DNA from: Gallionellaceae bacterium
GTDB lineage: Bacteria; Pseudomonadota; Gammaproteobacteria; Burkholderiales; Gallionellaceae
Length of the DNA: 37,437 nt
Direction of reading: 5' to 3'
NCBI GenBank assembly: GCA_009885195.1
Contig: VFLG01000037.1
Location: 1-37,437, forward strand
Shown here: one piece after another, positions 19,722-27,546 of the stretch
Layout: every line of letters begins with the position of its first letter
Position numbering within the stretch: the stretch's first letter is position 1
Translations under genes and position numbers: made by a program
The notes under the pieces: model-generated
Databases searched by the model: none
Told to the model about the DNA's origin: nothing
The model's input: only the letters and a program-made list of their open reading frames with translations

Positions 19722-21146
19722 CTACGCTTGTGCCCCGCTACGGCGGCGTGTCAAATCGGGCAACAGCGAACCGAATAACATTCCCAGCGCGCTCATCAAC
19801 AAACCAGCCAGTTGCGGCGGCCACAGTCCTTCAGCATGGAAAATTTCGAGCAGCAGCCAGGAAGAAAGACCGGCGATAATCGCGCATAACGCGCCCTGAC
19901 TGTTGGCGCGTTTCCAGTATAACCCGCACACCAGCGGGATGAAAGCCACGACCAACGTCACCTTGTAAGCGTTTCCCACCATTTCATAAATACTTGCCGT
20001 TGAATTTAATGCAAACAGGGTAACAGCAAAGGTAAAACAGACCACGACAACACGCATGGTCCGCAAAAAATGACGGTCGCTTTGGTGTCCGATGATGTCC
20101 TTGAGAATGTTCTCGGTAAAAGTGACCGAAGGCGCCAGCAGGGTAGCGCTGGCCGTGCTCATAATGGCAGAAAGTAGTGCGCCAAAGAAAACCACCTGCG
20201 CGAATACCGGCGCGTGGTTTATGATCAGCGTGGGCAGAATTCGCTGGGCGTCCTCGTCAATTAACGAGGCCACCATGGCAGGATCAATCAATACGGCTGA
20301 ATAGGCGAGAAATACCGGTATAAATGCAAACACAAAATACAGGCTGCCGCCGAGCAACGCGCCCCTGACTGCGGTTTTTTCATTTTTGGCCGACATCACG
20401 CGCTGAAATACATCCTGCTGCGGAATGGAGCCGAGCATCATGGTCACGGCCGCGCCAACAAAAGCCAGCACATCGCGAGTTTCCAGCTTGGGCCAGAAGG
20501 TAAACTTATCCGCCTGCGCCGCATGACTGATAACCACGCTTGCCCCGCCCGCCATATCAGACACCATCCAGGCCAAATACAGCATGCCGAGCACAATAAT
20601 GGTCATCTGGAAAGCATCGGTCAGCGCGACTGACCACATCCCGCCGAACAGGGTGTAAACCAGAACGATGCCTGCGCCTATCACCATGCCTTCCTGCTGC
20701 GAAATTGCGCCCTGCGTGACAAAGGAAAATACCAGCCCCAGTGCAACAATTTGCGCCGACACCCAGCCCAGGTAAGAGGCCACAATCGCCAGGCTGGTCA
20801 GCACTTCCACCTTACGGTTATAGCGTTGACGGTAATAATCACCGATGGTAAGCAAATTCATGCGGTACAACTTGGCCGCAAAAAACATGCCCACAAAAAT
20901 CAGGCAAAGACTGGCGCCAAAAGGATCTTCTACAATACCGGCCAGACCTTCCTGAACAAAAGTTGACGAGATTCCCAGCACGGTCTCAGCACCGAACCAG
21001 GTGGCGAACACCGTGGCGGTCACGATATATAGCGGCAAGTTCCGTCCAGCGACCACGTAATCTTTGGTATTTTTTACACGTGTAGCGGCATACAAACCGA
21101 TGCCGATAGAAACCAGCAAATAGAGAATGATGAACCAAATCAGCAT
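19722..21146 (-). CDS. sodium:solute symporter family transporter
   Basis: This 474-residue inner-membrane transporter of the SSS family (TC 2.A.21) moves a solute with sodium ions. Thirteen or so hydrophobic segments span the length. Family landmarks are the N-terminal TKDYVVAGRNLPLYIVTATVFATWFGAETVLG (the xxDY..AGR.LP signature) and TDAFQMTIIVLGM, IPQQDVFQRVMSAK and LSAIMSTASATLLAPS. The track starts 22 codons upstream; ATG at 21146 is chosen because AGGGGGGG precedes it and MLIWFIILYLL is a typical start. The substrate cannot be read from the sequence. It lies upstream of phoB, but the Pho box is downstream of it, so the two are not obviously co-regulated. Confidence 0.88.
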   Translation of the reverse strand: MLIWFIILYLLVSIGIGLYAATRVKNTKDYVVAGRNLPLYIVTATVFATWFGAETVLGISSTFVQEGLAGIVEDPFGASLCLIFVGMFFAAKLYRMNLLTIGDYYRQRYNRKVEVLTSLAIVASYLGWVSAQIVALGLVFSFVTQGAISQQEGMVIGAGIVLVYTLFGGMWSVALTDAFQMTIIVLGMLYLAWMVSDMAGGASVVISHAAQADKFTFWPKLETRDVLAFVGAAVTMMLGSIPQQDVFQRVMSAKNEKTAVRGALLGGSLYFVFAFIPVFLAYSAVLIDPAMVASLIDEDAQRILPTLIINHAPVFAQVVFFGALLSAIMSTASATLLAPSVTFTENILKDIIGHQSDRHFLRTMRVVVVCFTFAVTLFALNSTASIYEMVGNAYKVTLVVAFIPLVCGLYWKRANSQGALCAIIAGLSSWLLLEIFHAEGLWPPQLAGLLMSALGMLFGSLLPDLTRRRSGAQA

Positions 21147-21222
21147 GAACCCCCCCTGAAAGCCTGTGAAAACCAGCCGCAATTGTAATTCATGTGCTGT
21201 TTGCAGGTACAACGCTCACAAT

Positions 21223-21246
21223 AAAAAAGGCTCCCGCAGGAGCCTT
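21223..21246 (-). terminator. rho-independent terminator of the peroxiredoxin gene
   Basis: AAGGCTCC-TGCG-GGAGCCTT (minus strand, 21246-21227) is an 8-bp stem with a tetraloop, followed by TTTTTTATT. It lies 17 bases after the stop of the peroxiredoxin gene and separates it from the symporter. Confidence 0.88.
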
Positions 21247-21263
21247 GGTCTGGCAAAAAACAT

Positions 21264-21866
21264 TTACAGCTCTTTGGCGTGTTCGGCCAAATACTTCGCC
21301 ACCCCCTCGGTCGATGCGCCCATGCCTGCCTTGCCCTTATGCCACCCGGCTGGACAAACTTCGCCGTGTTCTTCGTGGAATTGCAACGCGTCCACCATGC
21401 GCAGCATCTCGTCAATGTTGCGCCCGAGTGGCAGATCATTAATCACTTGATGGCGCACAATGCCGGCCCGGTCAATCAGGAACGATCCGCGGTAAGCTAC
21501 GCCATCGGCGGCCTCTACATCATAAGCGCGGCAGATTTCGTGCTTGATGTCGGCCACCAGCGGGTAGCGCACCTGGCCGATGCCGCCCTTGTTGATCGGG
21601 GTGTTCTTCCATGCCAAGTGGGAAAAGTGGGAATCAATAGACACGCCTATGACCTCAACATTGCGCTTTTTGAATTCATCCAGGCGATGATCAAAGGCGA
21701 TAATTTCAGAAGGGCAAACAAACGTAAAATCCAGCGGATAGAAAAACACCACGCCATACTTGCCGCCCAGATATTTTTTCAGATTGAACGTTTCATTGAA
21801 TTCATTGTTGCCCATTACCGCCACCGCATTAAAATCCGGGGCGGGTTTGCCGACCAGAACTGCCAT
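21264..21866 (-). CDS. 2-Cys peroxiredoxin (AhpC/Prx1 type)
   Basis: This is a cytoplasmic thiol peroxidase that reduces hydrogen peroxide and alkyl hydroperoxides. It has 200 residues. The peroxidatic cysteine is Cys51 in FYPLDFTFVCPSE, and the resolving cysteine is Cys171 in HGEVCPAGW. The GGIGQVRYPL and C-terminal extension are typical of the sensitive Prx1/AhpC subgroup. AAGGAG lies 6 bases upstream of the ATG. It is a single-gene unit with its own promoter and terminator. No ahpF is next to it, so the reductant is probably thioredoxin or another disulfide reductase. Confidence 0.93.
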   Translation of the reverse strand: MAVLVGKPAPDFNAVAVMGNNEFNETFNLKKYLGGKYGVVFFYPLDFTFVCPSEIIAFDHRLDEFKKRNVEVIGVSIDSHFSHLAWKNTPINKGGIGQVRYPLVADIKHEICRAYDVEAADGVAYRGSFLIDRAGIVRHQVINDLPLGRNIDEMLRMVDALQFHEEHGEVCPAGWHKGKAGMGASTEGVAKYLAEHAKEL

Positions 21867-21904
21867 AGTATTCTCCTTTAGTTGACTGAATTGCTAAGGA
21901 ATGG

Positions 21905-21933
21905 AATTTAACGAGTAGGAGCGCTCGTGTCAA
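21905..21933 (-). promoter_or_regulatory. strong sigma70 promoter of the peroxiredoxin gene
   Basis: On the minus strand there is a perfect TTGACA (21933-21928), a 17-base spacer and TAAATT (21910-21905), about 40 bases upstream of the ATG and just downstream of the hrpA stop. Confidence 0.7.
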
Positions 21934-21958
21934 CTATATATACTCAGGAATATCCTTA

Positions 21959-24900
21959 CTACAGTGATTCCCACATCTTCTGCAATCGCTTCACCGACAC
22001 GATTACCGGGGTTTTTAACTCTTGCGCGAACAGCGAAACACGCAGCTCCTGCAACATCCAGCCGAACTCAACCAGCGGCGTATTGTCGCGTTCTGTCTCG
22101 CATCTGCGCTGCCACGCCTGCTGCAAAGACTGCATTTGCATGAATTGCCGCGCATCGCGCGCCGGGTCGGCGCGCAACTTTTCCAGCCGCACGTTAATCG
22201 CCTTGAGGTAGCGCGGCACGTGCTGCAAACGCTGGTAAGGCGTATCTGCGACAAACTCCCTGGGTAGCATCCATGCACACTGCGCGCGCATGTCCTGCAC
22301 GGCCTGGGCATGTGCCTTGGCGGCGGACAAATTTTTCTGCACCAGTTGATACTCGCTTAATATCGTGCCGGTCAGCCGCGCAATCTCCTGCGCCACCAAG
22401 GTCAAGCGGCTTTTTGCTTCCTTGCAGCGCGCGCTGAATTCTTTTTCATTCGCTGGCCAAGGTTCGTTCAAACAGCATCGATCAAAAGTCACCGCCAAAA
22501 GCTGACGCTGCAAATCCTGCGCACTGCCAAATGGCAGGAACTGCATGGCCAGCGCCTGCAAGCCGAGATTTTTTTCCAGAAATTTGACCTGCTCCTTCAA
22601 CGCCAGCATGAACAAGCGGCGCATCCCAGAGCGATGTGCGGCCAGCGCCTCGTCGCGCGTATCGAAAGCACACAGCGTCACCGCATCGCCTTCGTCCACC
22701 AGCGCGTTGAATAGGGTCACGGTCTGGCTGGCGCGTGTTTCTTCGCGGGTTGGGTCGAAGTCACCGAAATCCCAGCTTGTGTGCCGCTTCAATTCCTCCC
22801 CCACCCCAGCCCTCCCCCCATGGGAAAGAGAGTCAACCTTCCGGTTCGCGAGGTTCAGTCCCTCCCCCCCGGTGGGATGGATTAGGGTGGAGGTCGGCGC
22901 CCACTCAGCGCGCAACTGCACGAAATTACGCGATACACCCAGCTGCCTGCCATACTCATCTACCACCCGAAAATTCATCAGCAGATGGGCGGGCAACTGC
23001 TCCAAACGAAATGCATCCAGCGGCACTTCCAATTGTTTTTGCGCACGAATGAAGCGCGCCAAGGCTTCCAGCAATGGCATATCCGAAGGCTGTACTTCCC
23101 GGCAAAACTGTGCGGAAAATTCCGGCACCGGCACCAGATTGCGGCGCAGCTTCTGCGGCAGGCTCTTCACCAGTTGCGTCACTTTTTCCGCCAGCAAACC
23201 GGGCACCAGATATTCGCACTGCGGCGCGGACACCTGATTAATCAAGGCCTGTGGCACGGCAAGGGTCACGCCATCGTCGCTCTTGCCCGGCGCGAAGTTA
23301 TAGGCCAAGGCATAACTGATGTTGTTCATCACCAGTTGCGGCGGAAACTGATCGGTGGTGATCCCTGCCGCCTCGTGGCGCATTAAATCGTCGCGTTGCA
23401 AATACAACAGACGCGGCGAGTCGCGCTCTGCCTCCTTGCGCCAGGCCTCGAACGCCGCGCCATTGTGGATGTTCTGCCCGGAAAGATGACCGGGAATGCG
23501 GCTGTCGTAAAAGGCATAAATTAATTCATCATCCACCAGCACATCGGGACGACGCGATTTGTGCTCCAGCGCTTCGATGTCATGTATCAGCTTCTGGTTG
23601 TGCGCGAAAAACGGCGCCTGCGTGTTGAATTCCCCCGCCACCAGCGCTTGCCGGATAAACACTGCGCGCGACTCGGCCACGTTCATCGGCCCGTAATGCA
23701 CGCGCTTCTTCGGATTGATAATCAGGCCATACAAAGTGCTGCGCTCCCACGCCGCCACTTGCGCCGCCTTCTTTTCCCAATGCGGATCGAAATAGTGGCG
23801 CTTGATCAGATGTGCGCCCACTTCTTCCAGCCACTCCGGTTCGATGCGCGCCATGCAGCGCGCGTAGAGCTTGGTGGTTTCCACCAGCTCCGCCGCCACC
23901 ACCCACTTGACACCTTTTTTTGCCAGCACCGAATTGGGCGCAATAAAGAACTTTATTTCGCGTGCGCCCAGATAATATATTTCGCGGTCTACGCTTTTGT
24001 AGCCGATATTGCCCAGCAGGCCGGCGAGCAGGGCTTTGTGAATTTGCTCATAAGTGGCGGGCTGCTCATTCATGCGCATCCCCATCTCGGCCACCTGCGC
24101 ATGTAGCTGCTGATACAGTTCATGCCACTCGCGCAGACGCAGCGGCGACAAGAACTTTTCGCGGCATTCATTCGCCCACAGGCGATTGGTTTTTTTATGC
24201 TTCACCGCCTCCTGAAACCACGCCCACAATTTCACATAGGCCAAAAAATCCGAGCGCTCGTCGTTAAAGCGCTGATGCGCGGCATCCGCCGCCTCGCGCC
24301 GCTCCGACGGGCGATCGCGCGGGTCCTGCAAGGCCAGCGCGCTGGCGATGATCAGAATTTCCTGCAAGCAGTGATATTGCCGCCCGGCCAGCAACAGGCG
24401 GGCAATTTTTGGGTCCAGCGGTAACTTCGCCAGTTCAGCTCCCAGCGGGGTGAGTTGCCAATGCCCTCTCCCCAACCCTCCCCCCAAGGGGGAGGGAGCA
24501 AAACCGCCCCCCTCTCCCTCGGGGAGAGGGGATGGGGGAGAGGGAGAGCGCCTCTCTTCAATCGCCCCCAACTCAATTAACAATTGATAGCCATCCGCTA
24601 TCGAGCGCGAGCCAGGCGGCTCAATGAACGGAAATTTTTCGATCTCGCCCAGCTTCAAGGCGCTCATGCGCAATATGACGGTGGCAAGGGATACGCGAAA
24701 AATCTCGGCATCGGCATATTCCGCACGCGCCAGAAAATCCGCCTCGTCGTACAAGCGCACACATATCCCGCTCATCACCCGACCGCAGCGCCCGGCACGC
24801 TGGTTGGCCGATGCGCGCGCAATTTTCTCGATGCGCAACTGTTCCACTTTCTGGCGGACGCTGTAGCGGTTGACGCGCGCCTGTCCGCTGTCTATCACAT

Positions 24901-25855
24901 AGCCGATGTTGGGTACGGTGAGCGAAGTCTCCGCCACGTTGGTGGCCAACACCACGCGGCGCTGATTGGTTGGCTTGAACACGCGATCCTGCTCGGCCGC
25001 CGACAAGCGCGAGAACAGCGGCAATATTTCCACGCCTTTTGGGTGATGCTTGCGCAAGGCTTCCGCCGTGTCGCGAATTTCGCGCTCGCCCGGCAAAAAC
25101 ACCAGCACATCGCCGCGCAAACCGCCGATCGCAAGTTCATCCAGCGCCGCGCACACTGCTTGCGGAACGTCCTCCATGTCACCTTCGGCCTTCTCCTGCA
25201 AGGGACGATAGCGCACTTCAACTGGATAGCTGCGCCCGCTGACCTGCATCACAGGCGCACCATTGAAATGCCTGGAGAAGCGCTCCGCATCCAGCGTGGC
25301 CGAGGTAATGATGAGCTTGAGTTCGGGGCGTCGCGGTAGCAACTGTATGAAGTAACCCAGCAGAAAATCAACATTGAGCGAGCGCTCATGCGCCTCGTCA
25401 ATAATGATCGTGTCGTATTTTTTAAGCTGCGGATCGCTCTGAATTTCCGCCAGCAAAATGCCATCGGTCATCAACTTGACGCAAGTATCGGCCGATACCT
25501 TGTCGTTAAAGCGCACCTTGTAACCCACCACGCCACCCAGCTCGGATTTGAGTTCATGCGCAATGCGCGCGGCCACCGTGCGTGCGGCCACGCGGCGTGG
25601 CTGGGTGTGAGCAATCACTCCTTGTATGCCACGGCCTATACTCAAACAAATTTTAGGGAGCTGCGTGGTCTTGCCGGAGCCGGTCTCGCCACACACGATG
25701 ATGACCTGATGCGCTTGAATGGCCTGCGCCAATTCTTCGCGGCGCAACACCACCGGCAGGTCGGGCGGAAATTTGATTGGGTCTAGCAGTTCGATGCGCG
25801 CTGCACGGCGCGCTTGCGCAGAGTTTGCCTGTGGAAGGGAAGGTGAGTGTGCCAT
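21959..25855 (-). CDS. hrpA: ATP-dependent RNA helicase HrpA (DEAH box)
   Basis: HrpA is a large DEAH-box RNA helicase; in E. coli it is linked to mRNA processing and rescue of stalled ribosomes. It has 1298 residues. Walker A is GETGSGKTT (56-64), DEAH is at 153-156 (IIDEAHERS), and SAT is ITSATLDAERF. Motif VI QRAGRCGR and the HA2/OB and DUF3418 C-terminal regions follow (WDFGDFD, ALVDEGDAVTL). Two in-frame inserts derive from palindromic repeats: residues about 433-464 (SPPSPLPEGEGGGF and following), just before QLTPLGAELAKLP, and residues about 988-1020, before the WDFG segment. Both lie between conserved blocks. The gene is divergent from the Tim44/ubiJ/ubiB unit. Confidence 0.95.
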   Translation of the reverse strand: MAHSPSLPQANSAQARRAARIELLDPIKFPPDLPVVLRREELAQAIQAHQVIIVCGETGSGKTTQLPKICLSIGRGIQGVIAHTQPRRVAARTVAARIAHELKSELGGVVGYKVRFNDKVSADTCVKLMTDGILLAEIQSDPQLKKYDTIIIDEAHERSLNVDFLLGYFIQLLPRRPELKLIITSATLDAERFSRHFNGAPVMQVSGRSYPVEVRYRPLQEKAEGDMEDVPQAVCAALDELAIGGLRGDVLVFLPGEREIRDTAEALRKHHPKGVEILPLFSRLSAAEQDRVFKPTNQRRVVLATNVAETSLTVPNIGYVIDSGQARVNRYSVRQKVEQLRIEKIARASANQRAGRCGRVMSGICVRLYDEADFLARAEYADAEIFRVSLATVILRMSALKLGEIEKFPFIEPPGSRSIADGYQLLIELGAIEERRSPSPPSPLPEGEGGGFAPSPLGGGLGRGHWQLTPLGAELAKLPLDPKIARLLLAGRQYHCLQEILIIASALALQDPRDRPSERREAADAAHQRFNDERSDFLAYVKLWAWFQEAVKHKKTNRLWANECREKFLSPLRLREWHELYQQLHAQVAEMGMRMNEQPATYEQIHKALLAGLLGNIGYKSVDREIYYLGAREIKFFIAPNSVLAKKGVKWVVAAELVETTKLYARCMARIEPEWLEEVGAHLIKRHYFDPHWEKKAAQVAAWERSTLYGLIINPKKRVHYGPMNVAESRAVFIRQALVAGEFNTQAPFFAHNQKLIHDIEALEHKSRRPDVLVDDELIYAFYDSRIPGHLSGQNIHNGAAFEAWRKEAERDSPRLLYLQRDDLMRHEAAGITTDQFPPQLVMNNISYALAYNFAPGKSDDGVTLAVPQALINQVSAPQCEYLVPGLLAEKVTQLVKSLPQKLRRNLVPVPEFSAQFCREVQPSDMPLLEALARFIRAQKQLEVPLDAFRLEQLPAHLLMNFRVVDEYGRQLGVSRNFVQLRAEWAPTSTLIHPTGGEGLNLANRKVDSLSHGGRAGVGEELKRHTSWDFGDFDPTREETRASQTVTLFNALVDEGDAVTLCAFDTRDEALAAHRSGMRRLFMLALKEQVKFLEKNLGLQALAMQFLPFGSAQDLQRQLLAVTFDRCCLNEPWPANEKEFSARCKEAKSRLTLVAQEIARLTGTILSEYQLVQKNLSAAKAHAQAVQDMRAQCAWMLPREFVADTPYQRLQHVPRYLKAINVRLEKLRADPARDARQFMQMQSLQQAWQRRCETERDNTPLVEFGWMLQELRVSLFAQELKTPVIVSVKRLQKMWESL
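22795..22893. repeat. paired G/C-rich repeat inserted in frame in hrpA (C-terminal part)
   Basis: CCTCCCCCACCCCAGCCCTC...ATGGG (22795-22832) and CCCTCCCCCCCGGTGGGATG...GGGTGGAGG (22860-22893) form an inverted, imperfect pair. On the hrpA strand they encode HPTGGEGL...SLSHGGRAGVGEE between LRAEW and WDFGDFD. They belong to the same broad family as the other repeats here, but are more degenerate. Confidence 0.6.
24464..24544. repeat. inverted pair of palindromic repeats in frame in hrpA
   Basis: Unit 1 (24464-24496) reads CCCTCTCCCCAACCCTCCCC...GGGGGAGGG. Unit 2 (24507-24544) reads CCCCTCTCCCTCGGGGAGAGG...GGGGGAGAGGG and is roughly its reverse complement. Together they encode about 30 Pro/Gly/Ser-rich residues with no frame break. 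The flanks (ELGAIEER and QLTPLGAELAKLP) are close together in other HrpA proteins. Confidence 0.75.
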
Positions 25856-25908
25856 GGAGCGTGATTCTACCTAAGGCGTTCCTGATTTACCCCTGTTTTG
25901 TCATTCAT

Positions 25909-26042
25909 CCCAGATAATCCATTAGGTTTTTAACGCCCATCATTACGGCGTAGGAGCCCGATTCATCGGGCGAATATTCACGGTTAATCGCCCGATGAAT
26001 CGGGCTCCTACAATGAACGAACGGCCTAATGGATTATCTGGG
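25909..26042. repeat. nested inverted repeats between hrpA and the Tim44-like gene
   Basis: The outer arms CCCAGATAATCCATTAGG (25909-25926) and their exact reverse complement (26025-26042) are 18 bp. They enclose perfect 24-bp inner arms GTAGGAGCCCGATTCATCGG... (25950-25973 and 25988-26011) around a 14-base loop. Each inner arm also contains its own palindrome CCCGAT-TC-ATCGGG. It looks like a MITE or REP doublet with terminal inverted repeats. It fills most of the 272-base intergenic region and holds no ORF. Confidence 0.8.
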
Positions 26043-26082
26043 TTCATTACAACCCACATAGGACGGATGCAATCCCTGCCGA

Positions 26083-26091
26083 TGTTATACT
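26083..26091 (+). promoter_or_regulatory. extended -10 promoter of the Tim44-ubiJ-ubiB unit
   Basis: TGTTATACT is an extended -10 element (TGn plus TATACT) 36 bases upstream of the Tim44-like ATG. No good -35 is present, which is usual for extended -10 promoters. It lies just outside the nested palindrome. Confidence 0.5.
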
Positions 26092-26127
26092 TCGCCCCCA
26101 CTGTTTAACCCCAACCATGAGGAACAC

Positions 26128-26964
26128 ATGAAATCATTTTTGATGTTGTTGACGATTACGTTAACCAGTTTTAGTTTGTTCGCCACGACGGCGGAAGCCA
26201 AGCGTTTAGGCGGGGGCGGCAGTTTTGGCAAGCAGCGTTCGATAGCGCCACAGCAAACCCAGCAAGCGCCTGCCGCAGCACCGGCTCCGGGCGCAACCCC
26301 GGCGCAACCCGCGGGCAACAGGTGGCTGGGGCCATTGGCCGGTTTGGCCATTGGTGCAGGCTTGGCCACGTTGTTTGCCGGTGGTGGTTTGGGTGGTGCG
26401 ATGGGCGGTATTTTGATGGCCTTGCTCGCGGCTGGGTTGGTGATGTTTCTGATCGCTAAATTCCGCAAGCAGCCGCAAGCTGCCATGCAATATGCCGGAG
26501 CGACCGCGCCTTATGGCAATCCGCAACCCCTGCAACAGCCTTTGTCCGGGGGTTCAGTGTATGCCGCGTCTGCCAGTCCGACGAGCAACATTCCGCCAGA
26601 TTTTCCGGTGGAAAGTTTTCTGCGTAGCGCAAAGACTTCGTTCATCCGCTTGCAGGCTGCGAATGATCGCAAGGATTTGGACGACATCCGCGAGTACACC
26701 ACACCGGAAATGTTTGCCGAGATTTCCATGCAACTGCAGGAGCGCGGCAACGCGCCGCAGAAGACTGATGTCATCGCCATTAACGGCAACTTGCTGGAAG
26801 TGGTGAACGAGGGCGATTACGCTATTGCCAGCGTGCGCTTCACCGGTCAGTTGCGCGAGAACAATGGCACGCCGCAAAATGTGGATGAAGTGTGGCATGT
26901 GCAGAAAAATCTGCTTGATGACAAGGCAGTGTGGCTACTATCCGGGATTCAGCAAGTCGCATAA
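26128..26964 (+). CDS. Tim44-like domain membrane protein
   Basis: This is a 278-residue membrane-anchored protein. A signal-like N-terminus ends in TTAEAKRLGGGGSFGKQRS. A Gln/Pro/Ala-rich linker and a Gly/Ala-rich hydrophobic stretch follow (residues 69-111, probably one or two membrane segments). The C-terminal half (about 150-278) resembles the Tim44/MRPL45 fold: FLRSAKTSFIRLQAANDRKDLDDIREYTTPEMFAEI and VRFTGQLREN...VDEVWHVQKNLLDDKAVWLLSGIQQ. The bacterial family's function is not established. GAGGAA precedes the ATG. The stop is 2 bases before ubiJ, so it is in the ubi transcript. Confidence 0.85.
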   Translation: MKSFLMLLTITLTSFSLFATTAEAKRLGGGGSFGKQRSIAPQQTQQAPAAAPAPGATPAQPAGNRWLGPLAGLAIGAGLATLFAGGGLGGAMGGILMALLAAGLVMFLIAKFRKQPQAAMQYAGATAPYGNPQPLQQPLSGGSVYAASASPTSNIPPDFPVESFLRSAKTSFIRLQAANDRKDLDDIREYTTPEMFAEISMQLQERGNAPQKTDVIAINGNLLEVVNEGDYAIASVRFTGQLRENNGTPQNVDEVWHVQKNLLDDKAVWLLSGIQQVA

Positions 26965-26966
26965 CC

Positions 26967-27539
26967 ATGCTGGCTCGGTCCGCTGCTGCAACCCTTAATC
27001 ACCTGCTTGCCCAGAGCGGCTGGGCATTGCAGCGGCTGGAGAAATTTTCCGGCAAGACGGCGCGCTTTGACATCGCGCCGTTTTCTTTTGCCTTTACCAT
27101 TCAGAACGACGGCTCGCTAAGTGCAGCGGCACAGGATGCCAGCGCAGATGTGCATTGCGTGATCGCACCATCCCTTTTGCCGCGCCTGGCGCTGCATGAT
27201 GAAAAAGCACATGCCGAAATTACAAGCTTCGGCGATGCCGACTTACTCGCCGAAATTTTTTATCTCAGCCGCAATCTGCGCTGGGATGCGGCGGAAGACC
27301 TGAGCCGCTTTACCGGCGATATCGCCGCCGAGCGCATCGTGCAGTTGGCCAAGTCTGTTCAGCAACAGATACGCGACTCCGCGCTCAACCTGTCGCAAGC
27401 GACGGCGGAATACTGGACTGAAGAACGCCCTCTGCTTGCCAAGCCCGCCCATGTCGCCGCCTTTGTGCATCAAGTGGACAGGTTACGCGACGATGTGGCG
27501 CGGCTGGAGCAACGTATCAACCGATTAACTCTTCCCTGA
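26967..27539 (+). CDS. ubiJ: ubiquinone biosynthesis accessory factor UbiJ (SCP2 domain)
   Basis: UbiJ is a lipid-binding scaffold protein of the aerobic ubiquinone-synthesis complex. It has 190 residues (E. coli 201). The N-terminal SCP2-like domain is seen in [27 protein letters not shown] and [42 protein letters not shown]-terminal helical, coiled-coil-prone tail follows ([20 protein letters not shown]). It starts 2 bases after the Tim44-like gene and 7 bases before ubiB, matching the ubiJ-ubiB pairing of proteobacteria. No ubiE, the usual first gene of this cluster, is present in the window. Confidence 0.88.
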   Translation: MLARSAAATLNHLLAQSGWALQRLEKFSGKTARFDIAPFSFAFTIQNDGSLSAAAQDASADVHCVIAPSLLPRLALHDEKAHAEITSFGDADLLAEIFYLSRNLRWDAAEDLSRFTGDIAAERIVQLAKSVQQQIRDSALNLSQATAEYWTEERPLLAKPAHVAAFVHQVDRLRDDVARLEQRINRLTLP

Positions 27540-27546
27540 ATTTGCG

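Noticed and set aside
24464-24544. CRISPR-like repeats or frameshift in hrpA
   Set aside because: Only two inverted G/C-rich units, no regular spacers, and the hrpA frame stays open through them.
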